Positions 26,013-35,455 of a stretch of 64,000 bases of DNA are shown piece after piece. Every line of letters starts with the position of its first letter. The stretch's first letter is position 1. The stretch is from contig NZ_BBCD01000002.1 in the NCBI RefSeq assembly GCF_001311865.1, positions 124,001 through 188,000 on the forward strand, written 5' to 3'. A program made the translations under genes and the position numbers. This DNA comes from Piscibacillus salipiscarius JCM 13188 (GTDB taxonomy: Bacteria; Bacillota; Bacilli; Bacillales; Alkalibacillaceae). The notes under the pieces were generated by a model that saw only the letters and a program-made list of their open reading frames with translations, searched no databases and was not told where the DNA came from.

Positions 26013-26040
26013 ATTCTAAAATAACGAAAACTTCTGTTAA
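26013..26040 (-). promoter_or_regulatory. Possible sigma-A promoter of the riboswitch RNA
   Basis: Minus-strand TTAACA (26040-26035) and TAGAAT (26018-26013) are separated by 16 nt. This would start the RNA about 30 nt upstream of the aptamer, and the site is shared with the divergent Crp/Fnr gene region. Confidence 0.45.
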
Positions 26041-26079
26041 GTACTTAACATTAAGTCATATTTTTAGGGGGAGAATTTG

Positions 26080-26805
26080 ATGAAATATGATGAACTATGG
26101 TACTTATCTAAAATCGGATTTCTTGAACATGTCGCACCTCCTGCGAGCAATGAGCTCATAGGATGCATCAAACATGCAAGATATAATCGTAATGAGGTCA
26201 TACGAACGCCTGACAACACCAAGCATGAGTTGGGTTTTATCAAAGAAGGCTCCGTGAGATTGTATACCATTAACGACGAAGGAAAACAGTTCACGTGCAG
26301 CCTATTAGGTCCAGGAAGTACCTTTGGTAAAATGAGATCCTTTTCACTACATATGGATAATGTTTATGTAGAAGCGATCGAGCCAACGCACTTTTGTACA
26401 GTTGATGAGGAAAGTTTTATGGCACTCGCAAACAAATACCCTATTTTATTGCACAAAGCTTTAGAAACATTAAGTGATCGGCTAAAAGAACGGGAAGAAC
26501 GCCTTAAAGTCATGGCACTAGATCACTGCAAGGATAAAGTCATTCACCTGCTTCAAATGATTTACGACCGTTACAATAGACCATCACATGACCAAGAGTT
26601 CTACACCATCACCTTACCCATCACCCAGCAGGAACTTGCCAACATGATTGGTTCAAGCCGTGAGTCTGTCTCTACTGTTTTAAACGAACTTGCCGAAGAA
26701 GGACTCGTGAAATTTCCTAAGCGCAAACAAATAGATGTGCATTTTTCGCTAGTACAAGACGACCCCAACCCTAAATACATTCAAGATCTCTATCAAAACT
26801 ATTAA
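26080..26805 (+). CDS. Crp/Fnr-family transcriptional regulator
   Basis: A 241-residue regulator. The N-terminal cyclic-nucleotide-binding-like beta barrel covers residues about 15-130 (GFIKEGSVRLYTINDEGKQFTCSLLGPGSTFG). The C-terminal Crp helix-turn-helix is PITQQELANMIGSSRESVSTVLNELAEEGLV near residue 185. It has no N-terminal cysteine cluster like Fnr. The second cysteine-containing strand (FTCSLLG) matches no known redox site. I chose the ATG at 26080 after GGGGGAG. It is divergent from the riboswitch and directly upstream of a permease gene, which it may regulate. Confidence 0.88.
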   Translation: MKYDELWYLSKIGFLEHVAPPASNELIGCIKHARYNRNEVIRTPDNTKHELGFIKEGSVRLYTINDEGKQFTCSLLGPGSTFGKMRSFSLHMDNVYVEAIEPTHFCTVDEESFMALANKYPILLHKALETLSDRLKEREERLKVMALDHCKDKVIHLLQMIYDRYNRPSHDQEFYTITLPITQQELANMIGSSRESVSTVLNELAEEGLVKFPKRKQIDVHFSLVQDDPNPKYIQDLYQNY

Positions 26806-26812
26806 CAAAAAT

Positions 26813-26841
26813 ATGACAGTGTACTTTCAAACCCCTATAAT
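26813..26841 (+). promoter_or_regulatory. Sigma-A promoter of the permease gene
   Basis: ATGACA (26813-26818) and TATAAT (26836-26841) are separated by 17 nt, 30 nt before the permease ATG. Confidence 0.55.
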
Positions 26842-26870
26842 GAAAGTAAACAGTAAAAGGACGTATCAAC

Positions 26871-28224
26871 ATGAAGTGGATCATCATTAGACCCCTTTTG
26901 CATTACTAATGGGGTTTACCTATTTATTATCACAATTTATCGATTCAGACCTGCTTCCAATTCTGGTTAGTCTATTTGCGACGATTACGGTGATGTCTTA
27001 CATACCTTATTTAAGTAAAACTCCGATGATACTTATAAGCACGTTGCTGATTTTAAGTGTTATCTTTTTACTAAACGGAAGCGGGCTCATGAAATTATTT
27101 CACGGGATGAGAGAAAATGTAGGGTTACTGGCAATTTTTCTTTTCGTTCCATTAATCTCCCTTCCAATTAAAAATGGTCAGTACTTAGACTACATGAACG
27201 CCATTTTTAATCATTATGTTAAAACATCCAAACAACTCTATACGTATTTAAAAATATCGATATTAGGTATTGGGTCGGTTATGAATTTGGGTACGATTCC
27301 AATTATGTACCATTTGACCGAAACATCTTCGTTTATTGATTATCGCGATACCCGAATCAGAGCGCTGACAAGAGGGTTCTCACTAAGCTTTTTATGGTCG
27401 CCTTATTTCATTTCAATCGCTCTCATTTTAACTTACTTTAATGTGACTTGGGTTGAATTATTCCCGTTCGGGTTCGCTTTTGCCCTAGCTGGATTCATCT
27501 TAGGCCTTTTTACAATGGGATCGATTAGCGAACCAATAAAATCGTAGAGTCAGACGAGAACATTTCTATTGAAACAGCTAAGCGTAAGTTATTTGAACTT
27601 TTATTAATCATCATCGGTATGACCGTCATCACGATGACCATCGAACACTTTGTGGATTTATCAGTATTAACCATCATCCCAATTATGGCGATCATCGTGT
27701 CTACTATATGGTCACTCTTTTATCAGTCACCGAAAGAATTCGGAAAAGAATTAGTGGACTATACTCAGGGCCGGCTTCCTAAAATGGGAAATGAACTATC
27801 CCTGTTTATCGCTGCGGGCGTATTCGGCGTCGCCATATTAGATGCAGGCGCCAGCGAATGGATTATCTACTTAATTGAGGCAAGTGGTATTAACCATCTA
27901 TTAATATTAATTCCAGTCCTAGCCCTTGTCGTGAACTTACTATCATTTATTGGCGTGCACCCGATCATAACGAACACAGCCCTGGCCATCACTTTGAGTT
28001 CAAGTCCGATGTTCGAGGGTGATCATTTGCTGTTAAGTATCGGATTACTGACAGGCTGGATGCTCACGATCCTCATCTCGCCACTGTCCGCAACAAACCT
28101 AATGGTCGGAAACTTGACTGGCACCAACTCCGTCCATGTTGGCCTGAAAATGAACTGGCAATTCACGATCATTTTATATGGTGTTTTTTATATACTAATG
28201 GTTGGAATATATTATCTGACGTAG
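26871..28224 (+). CDS. Integral membrane permease, ion-transporter-like (paralogue A), frameshifted
   Basis: About 451 residues after repair, with around 11-12 membrane helices. It is homologous to the permease at 30.1-31.4 kb: both have VPLISLPIK/APLISIPLK, a central VMNLGTIPIMYHL/ILNMGSLRIVHSF block, LWSPY/LWSPF, and a C-terminal TILISPLSATNLM/ASISPLNALNI block with repeated GIHQI/GVHPI. The two-repeat design with discontinuous helices suggests the ion-transporter superfamily of acid carriers. I cannot name the family. Breaks near 26893 (one C) and 27541 (one A) are homopolymer losses. It follows the Crp/Fnr gene, so the regulator may sense its substrate or energy state. Confidence 0.75.
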
Positions 28225-28229
28225 AAGTT

Positions 28230-28264
28230 AACCCGCTCACGATGGGACGTGAGCGGGTTTTGTT
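28230..28264 (+). terminator. Terminator of the permease gene
   Basis: 12-bp stem AACCCGCTCACG/CGTGAGCGGGTT with loop ATGGGA, followed by TTGTT. It ends exactly where the next 21-nt array begins. Confidence 0.8.
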
Positions 28265-28449
28265 CGCTTTTCTAGGGGAACTGTTCGCGTCACGACGACT
28301 TTTGTTCGCATCTCCGACTCAACTGTCCGTATCTTGCGACTTTCTGTTCGCATTTCCTCGCCAACTGTCCGTATCTTAAATCAAACTGTCCGCATTGGCG
28401 TGAATTTTGTTCGCGTAAGCATGAGTCTTGTTTCCATTTGCCGTTGAAT
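28261..28449. repeat. 21-nt phased intergenic array, family B (TGTTCGCAT-type), locus 2
   Basis: Nine consecutive units, every one exactly 21 nt. The core is TGTYCGYAT, the reverse complement of the core at 13.5 kb. The plus strand is open throughout in the VRI frame, but there is no start codon or ribosome site. The following 190 nt up to the next gene are AT-rich and contain a small palindrome, GGAGGTGAACCTCC (28579-28592), of unknown role. Confidence 0.9.
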
Positions 28450-28640
28450 TAAACGTATGACGCGATGGCTCGTGCGCGTCTAATACAAATTATCTGATTT
28501 TTCTAAATATACTGTTTACTTAATTGGTTAAACGTGTTAAAATACGTTTAAAACTGAAAATTCGACAATATTTGGAAAGGAGGTGAACCTCCCCTCGCTT
28601 GTTTGGCGTCTAAATTTTTAGAAAGAGGTGGGTATTAAAC

Positions 28641-29195
28641 ATGGACATGCTAAAAAGCTTTAAGCCACAACGTAAACTCGTTCCAAATGTGGATTACGTA
28701 AATGTAAGCCACATGGTGGATACTGGCTCTGAGTTTGTCCCGTACTATGAGTATGCGAATATAACCCACACTCAATTGATCCGTTTGGACTATGAGGTAT
28801 TGTTAGCTCACCTGATGCAAACGGGCAAACCTTTTAAAGCACTGTATCCAATCATCAATGAATTTAGCATCAATAACCATCTTTTTCGCATTCATTCGCA
28901 TCCAGTTAATACGTCAACTGCCTTTAGTGCCGGTCTTGGCATTATTAAAAATAAAAACAGGCAACTGAAATGCGAATATTACCTTTATGATTATTTTTGC
29001 GAGGCATGGATGAGTCCATCTGAACAAAGGTACTACGCAACATTAAAAAGAGAGCTTTATATGCTACTAACATTTGGAGTTGAAAGTAACTTAGTGTCCG
29101 AACTCTACCAATCTGACAACTTCGATCGCATTGCTCCGCTTCTATCCCTCGACCATGATTTAGGTCATAAAATAGAGCAAGCTTTATCCAAATAA
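28641..29195 (+). CDS. Hypothetical protein, 184 aa
   Basis: I do not recognise this protein. It is a soluble, tyrosine-rich 184-residue protein with no membrane helix or signal. It contains HSHPVNTSTAFSAGLGII, a possible ligand region with two histidines, and LKCEYYLYDYFCEAWMSPSEQRYY. GAGGTGGG lies 8 nt before the ATG. It stands alone between two 3' ends; the palindrome GGAGGTGAACCTCC about 50 nt upstream might form an RNA structure. Confidence 0.7.
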   Translation: MDMLKSFKPQRKLVPNVDYVNVSHMVDTGSEFVPYYEYANITHTQLIRLDYEVLLAHLMQTGKPFKALYPIINEFSINNHLFRIHSHPVNTSTAFSAGLGIIKNKNRQLKCEYYLYDYFCEAWMSPSEQRYYATLKRELYMLLTFGVESNLVSELYQSDNFDRIAPLLSLDHDLGHKIEQALSK

Positions 29196-29261
29196 TTCAC
29201 TTCACAATATTACCCTTAAACATCTCCAACGGGGTAACGACCTGTTGGATTTTGTGCACAA

Positions 29262-29292
29262 TAAAAAGACGATCCTATTAAGATCGCCTTTA
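29262..29292 (-). terminator. Terminator of the IclR-family regulator gene
   Basis: On the minus strand GGCGATC pairs with GATCGTC around CTTAATAG or nearby, followed by TTTTTATTG. It overlaps the stop codon of the regulator. Confidence 0.6.
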
Positions 29293-30048
29293 CCCCTCAT
29301 ACCCGAGTTCTCTTGATATTTTTAAACTGTTTTCAATGACGCTTGATAAAATCGTATCCTCATCCTGCTCAGTCAATTCTCTCATAGGTGTACTAACACC
29401 TAAAGCGGCTACTACTTTTCCGTTGTAATCAAAAATAGGCGCTGAAAAACCGATCGTATCTTTAAAATGTTCAGATCGACTAATAGAATAGCCTCTTTCG
29501 TAAATCACCTTTAAGCCTGCTTTAATTTCTTCTTCATCCGTAAGCGTGTTAAGTGCTAATTTTTTAAGTTCAACACCTTTTAAATAATCATCGATCTCTT
29601 CTTCACTTTTGTATGCCAATAAAACTTTAGGTGCTGACCCTGCATATAAAGGCGCGCGCTGCCCCACTCTTACGACTAAACGAACAGGCTTTTTACTACC
29701 AATAGTTTCAACATAAACTGCCTGATTCCCTTCAGACACTGTTAAATGGACCAATTCGTCTAAATCGTCATTTAGTTCCCTCATATGAGGTAATGCGATT
29801 TTATTAATTTCTAGCCCTTCTTTAACGACATTTCCATACTGTAGTAGCTTTAACCCAAGACGGTAGGTCACTTCCACATTTCCATTTCGATCTTTAATAA
29901 TTAATCCCGCTTCTTCAAGTGAACTGACTAATCTAAAGACCGTTGTTTTTGGAAGACCTGATTTTTCGGTTAATTCCATTAGCGTAAGGGTTGGCTGATC
30001 CTTAAAACAATCTAATAGATTAATAGCTTTAACTAAGCTTTTACTCAT
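29290..30048 (-). CDS. IclR-family transcriptional regulator
   Basis: A 252-residue regulator. The N-terminal winged helix covers residues about 1-60 (LMELTEKSGLPKTTVFRLVSSLEEAG), and the C-terminal effector domain residues about 80-245 (GSAPKVLLAYKSEEE, GYSISRSEHFKDTIGFSAPIFDYNGKVVAALGVS). This pattern matches IclR regulators of aromatic or carboxylic acid catabolism. GAGGGG is 5 nt before the ATG. It is the last gene of the operon 32805-29290. It is also a candidate binder of the palindrome at 41.5 kb before the CoA-transferase operon. Confidence 0.9.
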   Translation of the reverse strand: MSKSLVKAINLLDCFKDQPTLTLMELTEKSGLPKTTVFRLVSSLEEAGLIIKDRNGNVEVTYRLGLKLLQYGNVVKEGLEINKIALPHMRELNDDLDELVHLTVSEGNQAVYVETIGSKKPVRLVVRVGQRAPLYAGSAPKVLLAYKSEEEIDDYLKGVELKKLALNTLTDEEEIKAGLKVIYERGYSISRSEHFKDTIGFSAPIFDYNGKVVAALGVSTPMRELTEQDEDTILSSVIENSLKISRELGYEG

Positions 30049-30071
30049 GAATACCCCTCAAATCTCTAATC

Positions 30072-31412
30072 CTAATAAATAACATTTATAACATAAACAT
30101 AAATCATTGCTACAGACGTGATGGTGATAAAATATAAACCGTTCCACTGATAGGCCACTCTAATACCATTTGTTCGAACACATGAACTAATAATGATATT
30201 TAAAGCGTTCAAAGGACTAATCGAGGCCGACAACATCCAAGTAAAAATACACATAAACGCGGCACTCATCATACTCATTTGAAGATCTAAGCTTAAGAGA
30301 ACAGTTAACACAATTGGCACACTAACGATTTGGTGTATGCCAACCATTGCTAAGACTGTTACAAATAAAATAATAAATAAAAACAAGATAACCAATGACT
30401 TTTCTGATGACCACAAAATCGCATTTCTTAACAGATCATCAATTGGTGTATGGAGGAGTGCACTGCCAAATAAACCAGCGCTTAGAAACAATGCGACTTC
30501 CATACTTGAAAAAGATTTAACCTGTCTCGAATACGCTTTAATTTCTGAAAGAAACTCTTGACTATTAAACCTTATTAACTGATATATAAGCGGAACTGAT
30601 AGACATAAAATACTTACTAATAGTAACATCGACCATCCTGTCAATAATTCAAGTCCAACAAGTAATAATAAAATAATGAAGACATATAAAACAAACAGCC
30701 AAAATGCTCCGTTTATTTTTATTTTACTAGAATTAACATTGGCTGAAAAACCTTTAAACAACATCCATGCCAACAGTACTTGGATTGTTGCAAAACTTAA
30801 ACCAATCGGTAAATATGATTGAAATGACAAATCAGCTGTAACTAAGACAATCCCAACTGATGCATAAAAAGGAGACCATAAGATTGCAGGTGTAAACCCG
30901 TTATAATAAGCCTTTGACAGTAATCGGTTAGGAATTTTCAAATCATATATAAAACTATGAACAATACGTAAGGAGCCCATATTTAGTATAGGAGACAGTA
31001 TGAATACTAACAAAAACACACTTTTGTACGTTCGTTTATAATCGTCAATCACATATTTTAAGTTATTGACGAGCCGCTCTATGATTCGCTCTTGTTTTAA
31101 CGGAATCGAAATAAGTGGTGCCAATAATATAATAGATAATAATGCTAGATTCTGTGTTATTCCGTCCAACAATTCAAAAGTTCTATTTCCATAGAAAAAA
31201 TGAATCATCACACCAGATGTAAATAAGAAGCTTGTAAGCATTTTCGCTCTAACAGGTAATTTAATTAAAGCTAGAATGAATACAATTAAACATATTACGA
31301 TATAAACTGCTTCAACTAGTGGGTGATTCACAAAGTTTGAAAGATATAATATAAGCACATGAACATGACAGCATAAAAATATAACACACAGATCCCGGCT
31401 TCCGACTGACAT
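30072..31412 (-). CDS. Integral membrane permease, ion-transporter-like (paralogue B)
   Basis: A 446-residue, 11-12-helix membrane protein, homologous along its length to the protein at 26.9-28.2 kb (shared features listed there). The N-terminal 25 residues (MSVGSRDLCVIFLCCHVHV) are unusual, and the start region lacks a clear ribosome site. The ATG at 31412 lies 2-3 nt after the likely thioesterase stop, so coupling could explain it; an internal GTG is an alternative. Its position between an IclR regulator and acid-metabolism genes suggests uptake of an organic acid. Confidence 0.72.
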   Translation of the reverse strand: MSVGSRDLCVIFLCCHVHVLILYLSNFVNHPLVEAVYIVICLIVFILALIKLPVRAKMLTSFLFTSGVMIHFFYGNRTFELLDGITQNLALLSIILLAPLISIPLKQERIIERLVNNLKYVIDDYKRTYKSVFLLVFILSPILNMGSLRIVHSFIYDLKIPNRLLSKAYYNGFTPAILWSPFYASVGIVLVTADLSFQSYLPIGLSFATIQVLLAWMLFKGFSANVNSSKIKINGAFWLFVLYVFIILLLLVGLELLTGWSMLLLVSILCLSVPLIYQLIRFNSQEFLSEIKAYSRQVKSFSSMEVALFLSAGLFGSALLHTPIDDLLRNAILWSSEKSLVILFLFIILFVTVLAMVGIHQIVSVPIVLTVLLSLDLQMSMMSAAFMCIFTWMLSASISPLNALNIIISSCVRTNGIRVAYQWNGLYFITITSVAMIYVYVINVIY

Positions 31413-31414
31413 AA

Positions 31415-31814
31415 TTAGTCTTTTTAATCAATTTAAACGTTCCATTGGCATGTACTAACAACTCACCTTGTTCATCAAAAATTTGCCCTTCGACAATGGC
31501 TGTTGTTCGTGTACGTGAAATGATTTTTCCTTCTGAAAATAATGTTCCTTCTAAGACAGATTTAATAAAATTCGTATTTAATTGGAGTGTTACGACTTCA
31601 TCAAAACCTAGAGACTTACAAGTAAATCCCATCGTCGTGTCCACCATCGAAACTAATACACCACCGTGTACCGTTTCTCTAACATTTGTAAATTCATTTT
31701 TAATAGGCAGCTTTAATTTAACATTACCTGGATTAGCTTCATGCAATTCAAGTCCAACAAATTCCAAAAAGGGCTTTTCTCAAAACCCTCACGAATAAAC
31801 GGATTGACTTCCAT
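31415..31814 (-). CDS. PaaI-like hotdog thioesterase, frameshifted
   Basis: Acyl-CoA thioesterase of the 4HBT/PaaI fold, about 133 residues after repair. The active region RETVHGGVLVSMVDTTMGFTCKSLG near residue 55 carries the histidine and the aspartate, and TTAIVEGQIFDEQGELLVHANGTFKLIK is the C-terminal sheet. Breaks lie near 31768 (one G) and 31423 (one A). The second repair gives the stop KKD-TAA; unrepaired, the frame runs to 31312 with an unlikely tail. The start ATG at 31814 follows GAAGGTG. It may hydrolyse an acyl-CoA from the neighbouring pathway. Confidence 0.78.
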
Positions 31815-31829
31815 AATTATTCACCTTCT

Positions 31830-32805
31830 CTAATTAACGATTGTTTCAACTTTTTCTCCGAGTATAGCTTTAATAAGATTTCTAGCAATGGTTTCTGTCG
31901 TCTCCCTTGCTGCTTCTTCACTAATGCCACCAATGTGAGGTGTCATCACAATATTGTCTAATCCAAAATAAGGGTGATCATATGGGGGTGGCTCAGGGTC
32001 ATAGACATCCACCGCTGCTCCCATTAATTTTCGTTCTTTGAGTACAGTTGCCAGATCCTCTTGGTTGACCACTCCGCCTCTTGCTGTATTGATAAAAATA
32101 GCATTTGGTTTCATAAGATCAAAATGTTTTTATTAATCAATTGTTTAGTATGTGGACTCAGCGGAATATGAACACTTGTGACATCTGCATGTTTAAAAAA
32201 CATCCTCAATATGAGTTGTGAACTGATAACCTAACTCTTCTTGGATTTTATGGCGTTCTTCCGTGATTTGACGCACATAAACTAGAACATCCATATCAAA
32301 AGAAGTTTTCATCATACTAGCGACTTTTTTGCGCGATAGAACCGAACCCGACTAGCCCGAGCGTTTTTCCCTTTAACTCGTATGTAAATTTACCATCACG
32401 ATAACCAAAATTCCCTTTTTTCATCTCCTCATGAAATGGGACGATATTTTTCATAACTGAGAAAATTAGACCAATCGTATGCTCAGCAGTTGCCTGGCTG
32501 TTAATTTTAGGAGCATGTAAAACCTTAATTCCTTTTTGCGTAGCATACTCGACATCAATATTATCCAGTCCGATTCCTGCACCCGAGACCGCCTTTAAAT
32601 CTTTGGCTGCATCAATCATGGCAGACGTAACCCGAGCAGGTGCACGTAAAATAATACCATCAACACGATGACTCTTGAGATACTCAATGATCTCATCTTC
32701 ACGAAACTCCTCGAACTTCTTCACATGAGCAAGCTCATTTAAAACTTCTTCACCTTTTGGATAATACATCGGCAAAATTTGTATGACGTGAGGTCGATTA
32801 GACAT
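31830..32805 (-). CDS. 2-hydroxyacid dehydrogenase (SerA-like), frameshifted
   Basis: NAD-dependent D-2-hydroxyacid dehydrogenase, about 325 residues after repair. Motifs: IILRAPARVTSAMIDAAKDLKAVSGAGIG (arginine and NAD contacts, residue about 55-80), TLGLVGFGSIAQKVA near residue 150, the catalytic INTARGGVVNQEDL, and the histidine in IVMTPHIGGISEEA. Three breaks near 32331, 32200 and 32128 are each cured by one base. It is the first gene of an operon with the thioesterase, permease and IclR. AGGAGGG is 6 nt before the ATG. The substrate is unknown. Confidence 0.82.
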
Positions 32806-32892
32806 CCGTGTCCCTCCTAAATTTCTTTTAAATAAGAATAACTTGCAGATTAAAGAACGGTTTCCTTCGAAATACGGTCAAATCTCAACTCG

Positions 32893-33039
32893 ATACGAAC
32901 ACTTCATTCAAATATGTGAACAAATTCCGCCCGGATACGAACACTTCACGCAGAAATGCAAACAAATCTCGCCCTAATACGGACAGATTCCACAAAAATG
33001 CGAACACTTCCACGTTATATACGGACAATTCACCTCAGA
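32893..33039. repeat. 21-nt phased intergenic array, family B, locus 3
   Basis: Seven consecutive units of exactly 21 nt with core ATRCGAACA, same orientation as at 13.5 kb. The translated frame has three stops, so coding is ruled out. It lies between the terminator after the thiolase gene and the dehydrogenase start. Confidence 0.88.
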
Positions 33040-33058
33040 CGATAAACAGTTATAAGAA

Positions 33059-33083
33059 AGCCAGTAATCTCACATTACTGGCT
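33059..33083 (-). terminator. Terminator of the CoA-transferase/beta-oxidation operon
   Basis: Perfect 10-bp stem AGCCAGTAAT/ATTACTGGCT with loop CTCAC, 7 nt after the thiolase stop, followed on the minus strand by TTCTTATAAC. Confidence 0.7.
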
Positions 33084-33089
33084 CACTGA

Positions 33090-34276
33090 CTAATCTAAAT
33101 ACTCTACAATCGTTGAAATGCCTTGGCCTCCCCCAATACAAAGGGTTACTAAGCCGTACTTCTCGCCGCGTCGTTCCATTTCGTGTAAGAGCTTCGTCAT
33201 TAAAATAGCACCTGTTGCGCCGATCGGGTGGCCTAATGCAATGGCGCCCCCGTTGACGTTGACTTTTTCGGGATCCATTTTACTTTCGCGAATGACTGAC
33301 AATGCTTGTGCAGCAAAGGCTTCATTCAGTTCAATTAACCCAATGTCGTCAATCTTAAGGCCGCACTGCTTAAGAGCTTTTTCAGTCGAGTAAACAGGCC
33401 CGATCCCCATAATATCTGGCCCAACACCACTTACAGCTTGAGCGATGATTTTGGCCTTAGGCTTTAGCCCGTATTCTTTCACCTTATCTCCGCTCATCAT
33501 GACGACAGCTGCTGCGCCGTCATTTCGCCCTGAAGCGTTCCCAGGTGTCACTGATCCACCTTCTTTAAACACAGCTGGTAGTGTGCTCAACTTTTCAACG
33601 GACGTCAGCCTAGGGTGTTCATCGATTTTAAATTCCACAGTTTGTTTGCGCTCTTTCACTTCGTAAGGGACAATCTCTTTTTCAAAGCGTCCAGATTTAA
33701 TCGCCTCATCGGCTAAAACTTGACTGCGATGAGCAAATTCATCTTGCTCTTGACGGGAAATCCCGTACTTCTCTGCTAGATTTTCAGCCGTATAACCCAT
33801 TGTTAAATCACCATACTTTTCGCGAGGCTGAGAGCAAGGCTGACTTTCTGTATTCGGGTCTAGTAAAAGTCCATTGCCAGCTCGGTATCCATAGCGAGCG
33901 TTACGGATGTAATATGGTGCTGTACTCATACTCTCAGCACCACCAGCTACGACAACGTCTGACAATCCTAACTTAATCTGCATATCCGCATTATTAATCG
34001 CCTGAAGCCCAGATCCGCACTGGCGATGAACTGTATAACCTGTCACCTCTTCAGGTAAACCGGCACGTAGAGCTGCTACTCTACCTAAGTTCGAGGTATC
34101 TGCACTTTGTTTTGCCTGACCTAAAATGACCTCGTCAACTTTAAGCTCCGGATTCGTACGCTTCAATGCTTCACGAATGACTTTTTCAGCTAAAAATCAA
34201 CCTCAACCGTTTTGAGCGCACCGCCCATGCGGCCAACCGCTGTTCGAACCGAATCAACAATATACGTTTCTTGCAC
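33090..34276 (-). CDS. Acetyl-CoA acetyltransferase/thiolase, frameshifted
   Basis: Thiolase of about 396 residues after repair. The nucleophilic cysteine is in [14 protein letters not shown] near residue 86, [13 protein letters not shown] near residue 315, the histidine in [15 protein letters not shown] near residue 350, and the second cysteine in [11 protein letters not shown] near residue 380. One T is missing near 34190; repair gives [22 protein letters not shown]. Start GTG at 34276 ([15 protein letters not shown]) lies 8 nt after GGAGG. It is the last gene of the CoA-transferase operon and would perform the final thiolytic cleavage. Confidence 0.92.
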
Positions 34277-34290
34277 ATCAAGCACCTCCA

Positions 34291-35441
34291 TTATTTACGT
34301 GTTTCGCGTATGAGCTCACCAGCAATAATATTTCGTTGAATCTCTGATGTTCCTTCGTAAATTTTAGTAATACGAGCATCCCTGAAATAACGCTCGATAG
34401 GATAATCTTTCATATAACCGATTCCACCATGAATTTGCACGGCGAGATCAGCCACTTTGTTGTAAACTTCAGAACCGTATAGTTTCGCAATAGCCGCTTC
34501 TTTAACCACACGCTTACCTTGATCCGTCATCCAAGCAACTCGGTACGTTAATGAACGTAATGATTCAATCATCATCGTCATCTCAGATAGCATATGCTGG
34601 ACGGCTTGAATTTCAATAATTGGCTTGCCAAATTGGGTACGTTCATTAGCATATTCTAAACAATGTTCTAGTAATTTCTCGCAAGAACCTAGGTTTCTAG
34701 CAGCAAGGCCCGCACGACCATTTGCTAGAATTTTAAGCGCGTTAACGTAACCTCTGTTCACTTCGCCTAATACATTCTCTTCTGGCACTTCCATGTCTTC
34801 GAAAAATAGTTCAGCTGAATGTGAACCGCGGAGTCCCATTTTCTCTTCAACAGCGCCTAACTGAAATCCTGGGAAATCTTTTTCCACAATAAAAGATGTG
34901 ATGCCTTTAGCACCTTTTTCAGGATCGGTGACTGCCATGACCGTAAATACCTGGCCATCGACCGCGTTTGTAATGTAGTGTTTCGACCCATTAATAATGT
35001 ACTTATCACCTTTTTTAACCGCCGTGGTTTTGAGGTTTGCCGCATTTGAACCGGCACTAGGTTCCGTTAACGCAAAGGCACCAATGTATTCCCCAGTTGC
35101 CATTTTGGGTAAATACTTTTTCTTCTGCTCCTCAGTACCAAGTTCCACAATGCCAACCGATCCGATTCCGGTATGGGCCCCAATTACGTCGTATACCCAT
35201 TATGCGTTTTGCCAAGTTCTTCATAAATCGCACATTTGCCGACCATGTCTAAGCCTAATCCGCCGTATTCTTCAGGAATACTTAAGCTAAACAGTCCCAT
35301 CTCTTTTGATGCTTCTACAATCTCTTCAGGGATTTCATTATCTTCTTCAATTTTCATCGCTAATGGTTCGACTTCATCTCTAACAAATTTACGCACATTT
35401 GATCTAAGAAACTCGATATCTTCTGATAAATTAAAATCCAA
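34291..35441 (-). CDS. Acyl-CoA dehydrogenase, frameshifted
   Basis: FAD enzyme of the short-chain acyl-CoA dehydrogenase class, about 383 residues after repair. Visible: an N-terminal helical domain (MDFNLSEDIEFLRSNVRKFV), GAFALTEPSAGSNAANLKTTA, GLRGSHSAELFFEDMEVP, a QIHGGIGYMKDYPIERYFRDARI signature, and the catalytic glutamate in IYEGTSEIQRNII. The frame breaks near 35185 (one T); repair restores the HNGYTTLIGAHTGIG segment. AAAGGAG is 8 nt before the ATG. It acts on an acyl-CoA produced by the CoA-transferase. Confidence 0.92.
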
Positions 35442-35455
35442 TGCTGACAGCTCCT

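Noticed and set aside
28450-28640. A riboswitch or leader RNA before the 184-aa hypothetical gene
   Set aside because: Apart from one short palindrome (GGAGGTGAACCTCC) I see no conserved RNA motif or terminator pair.
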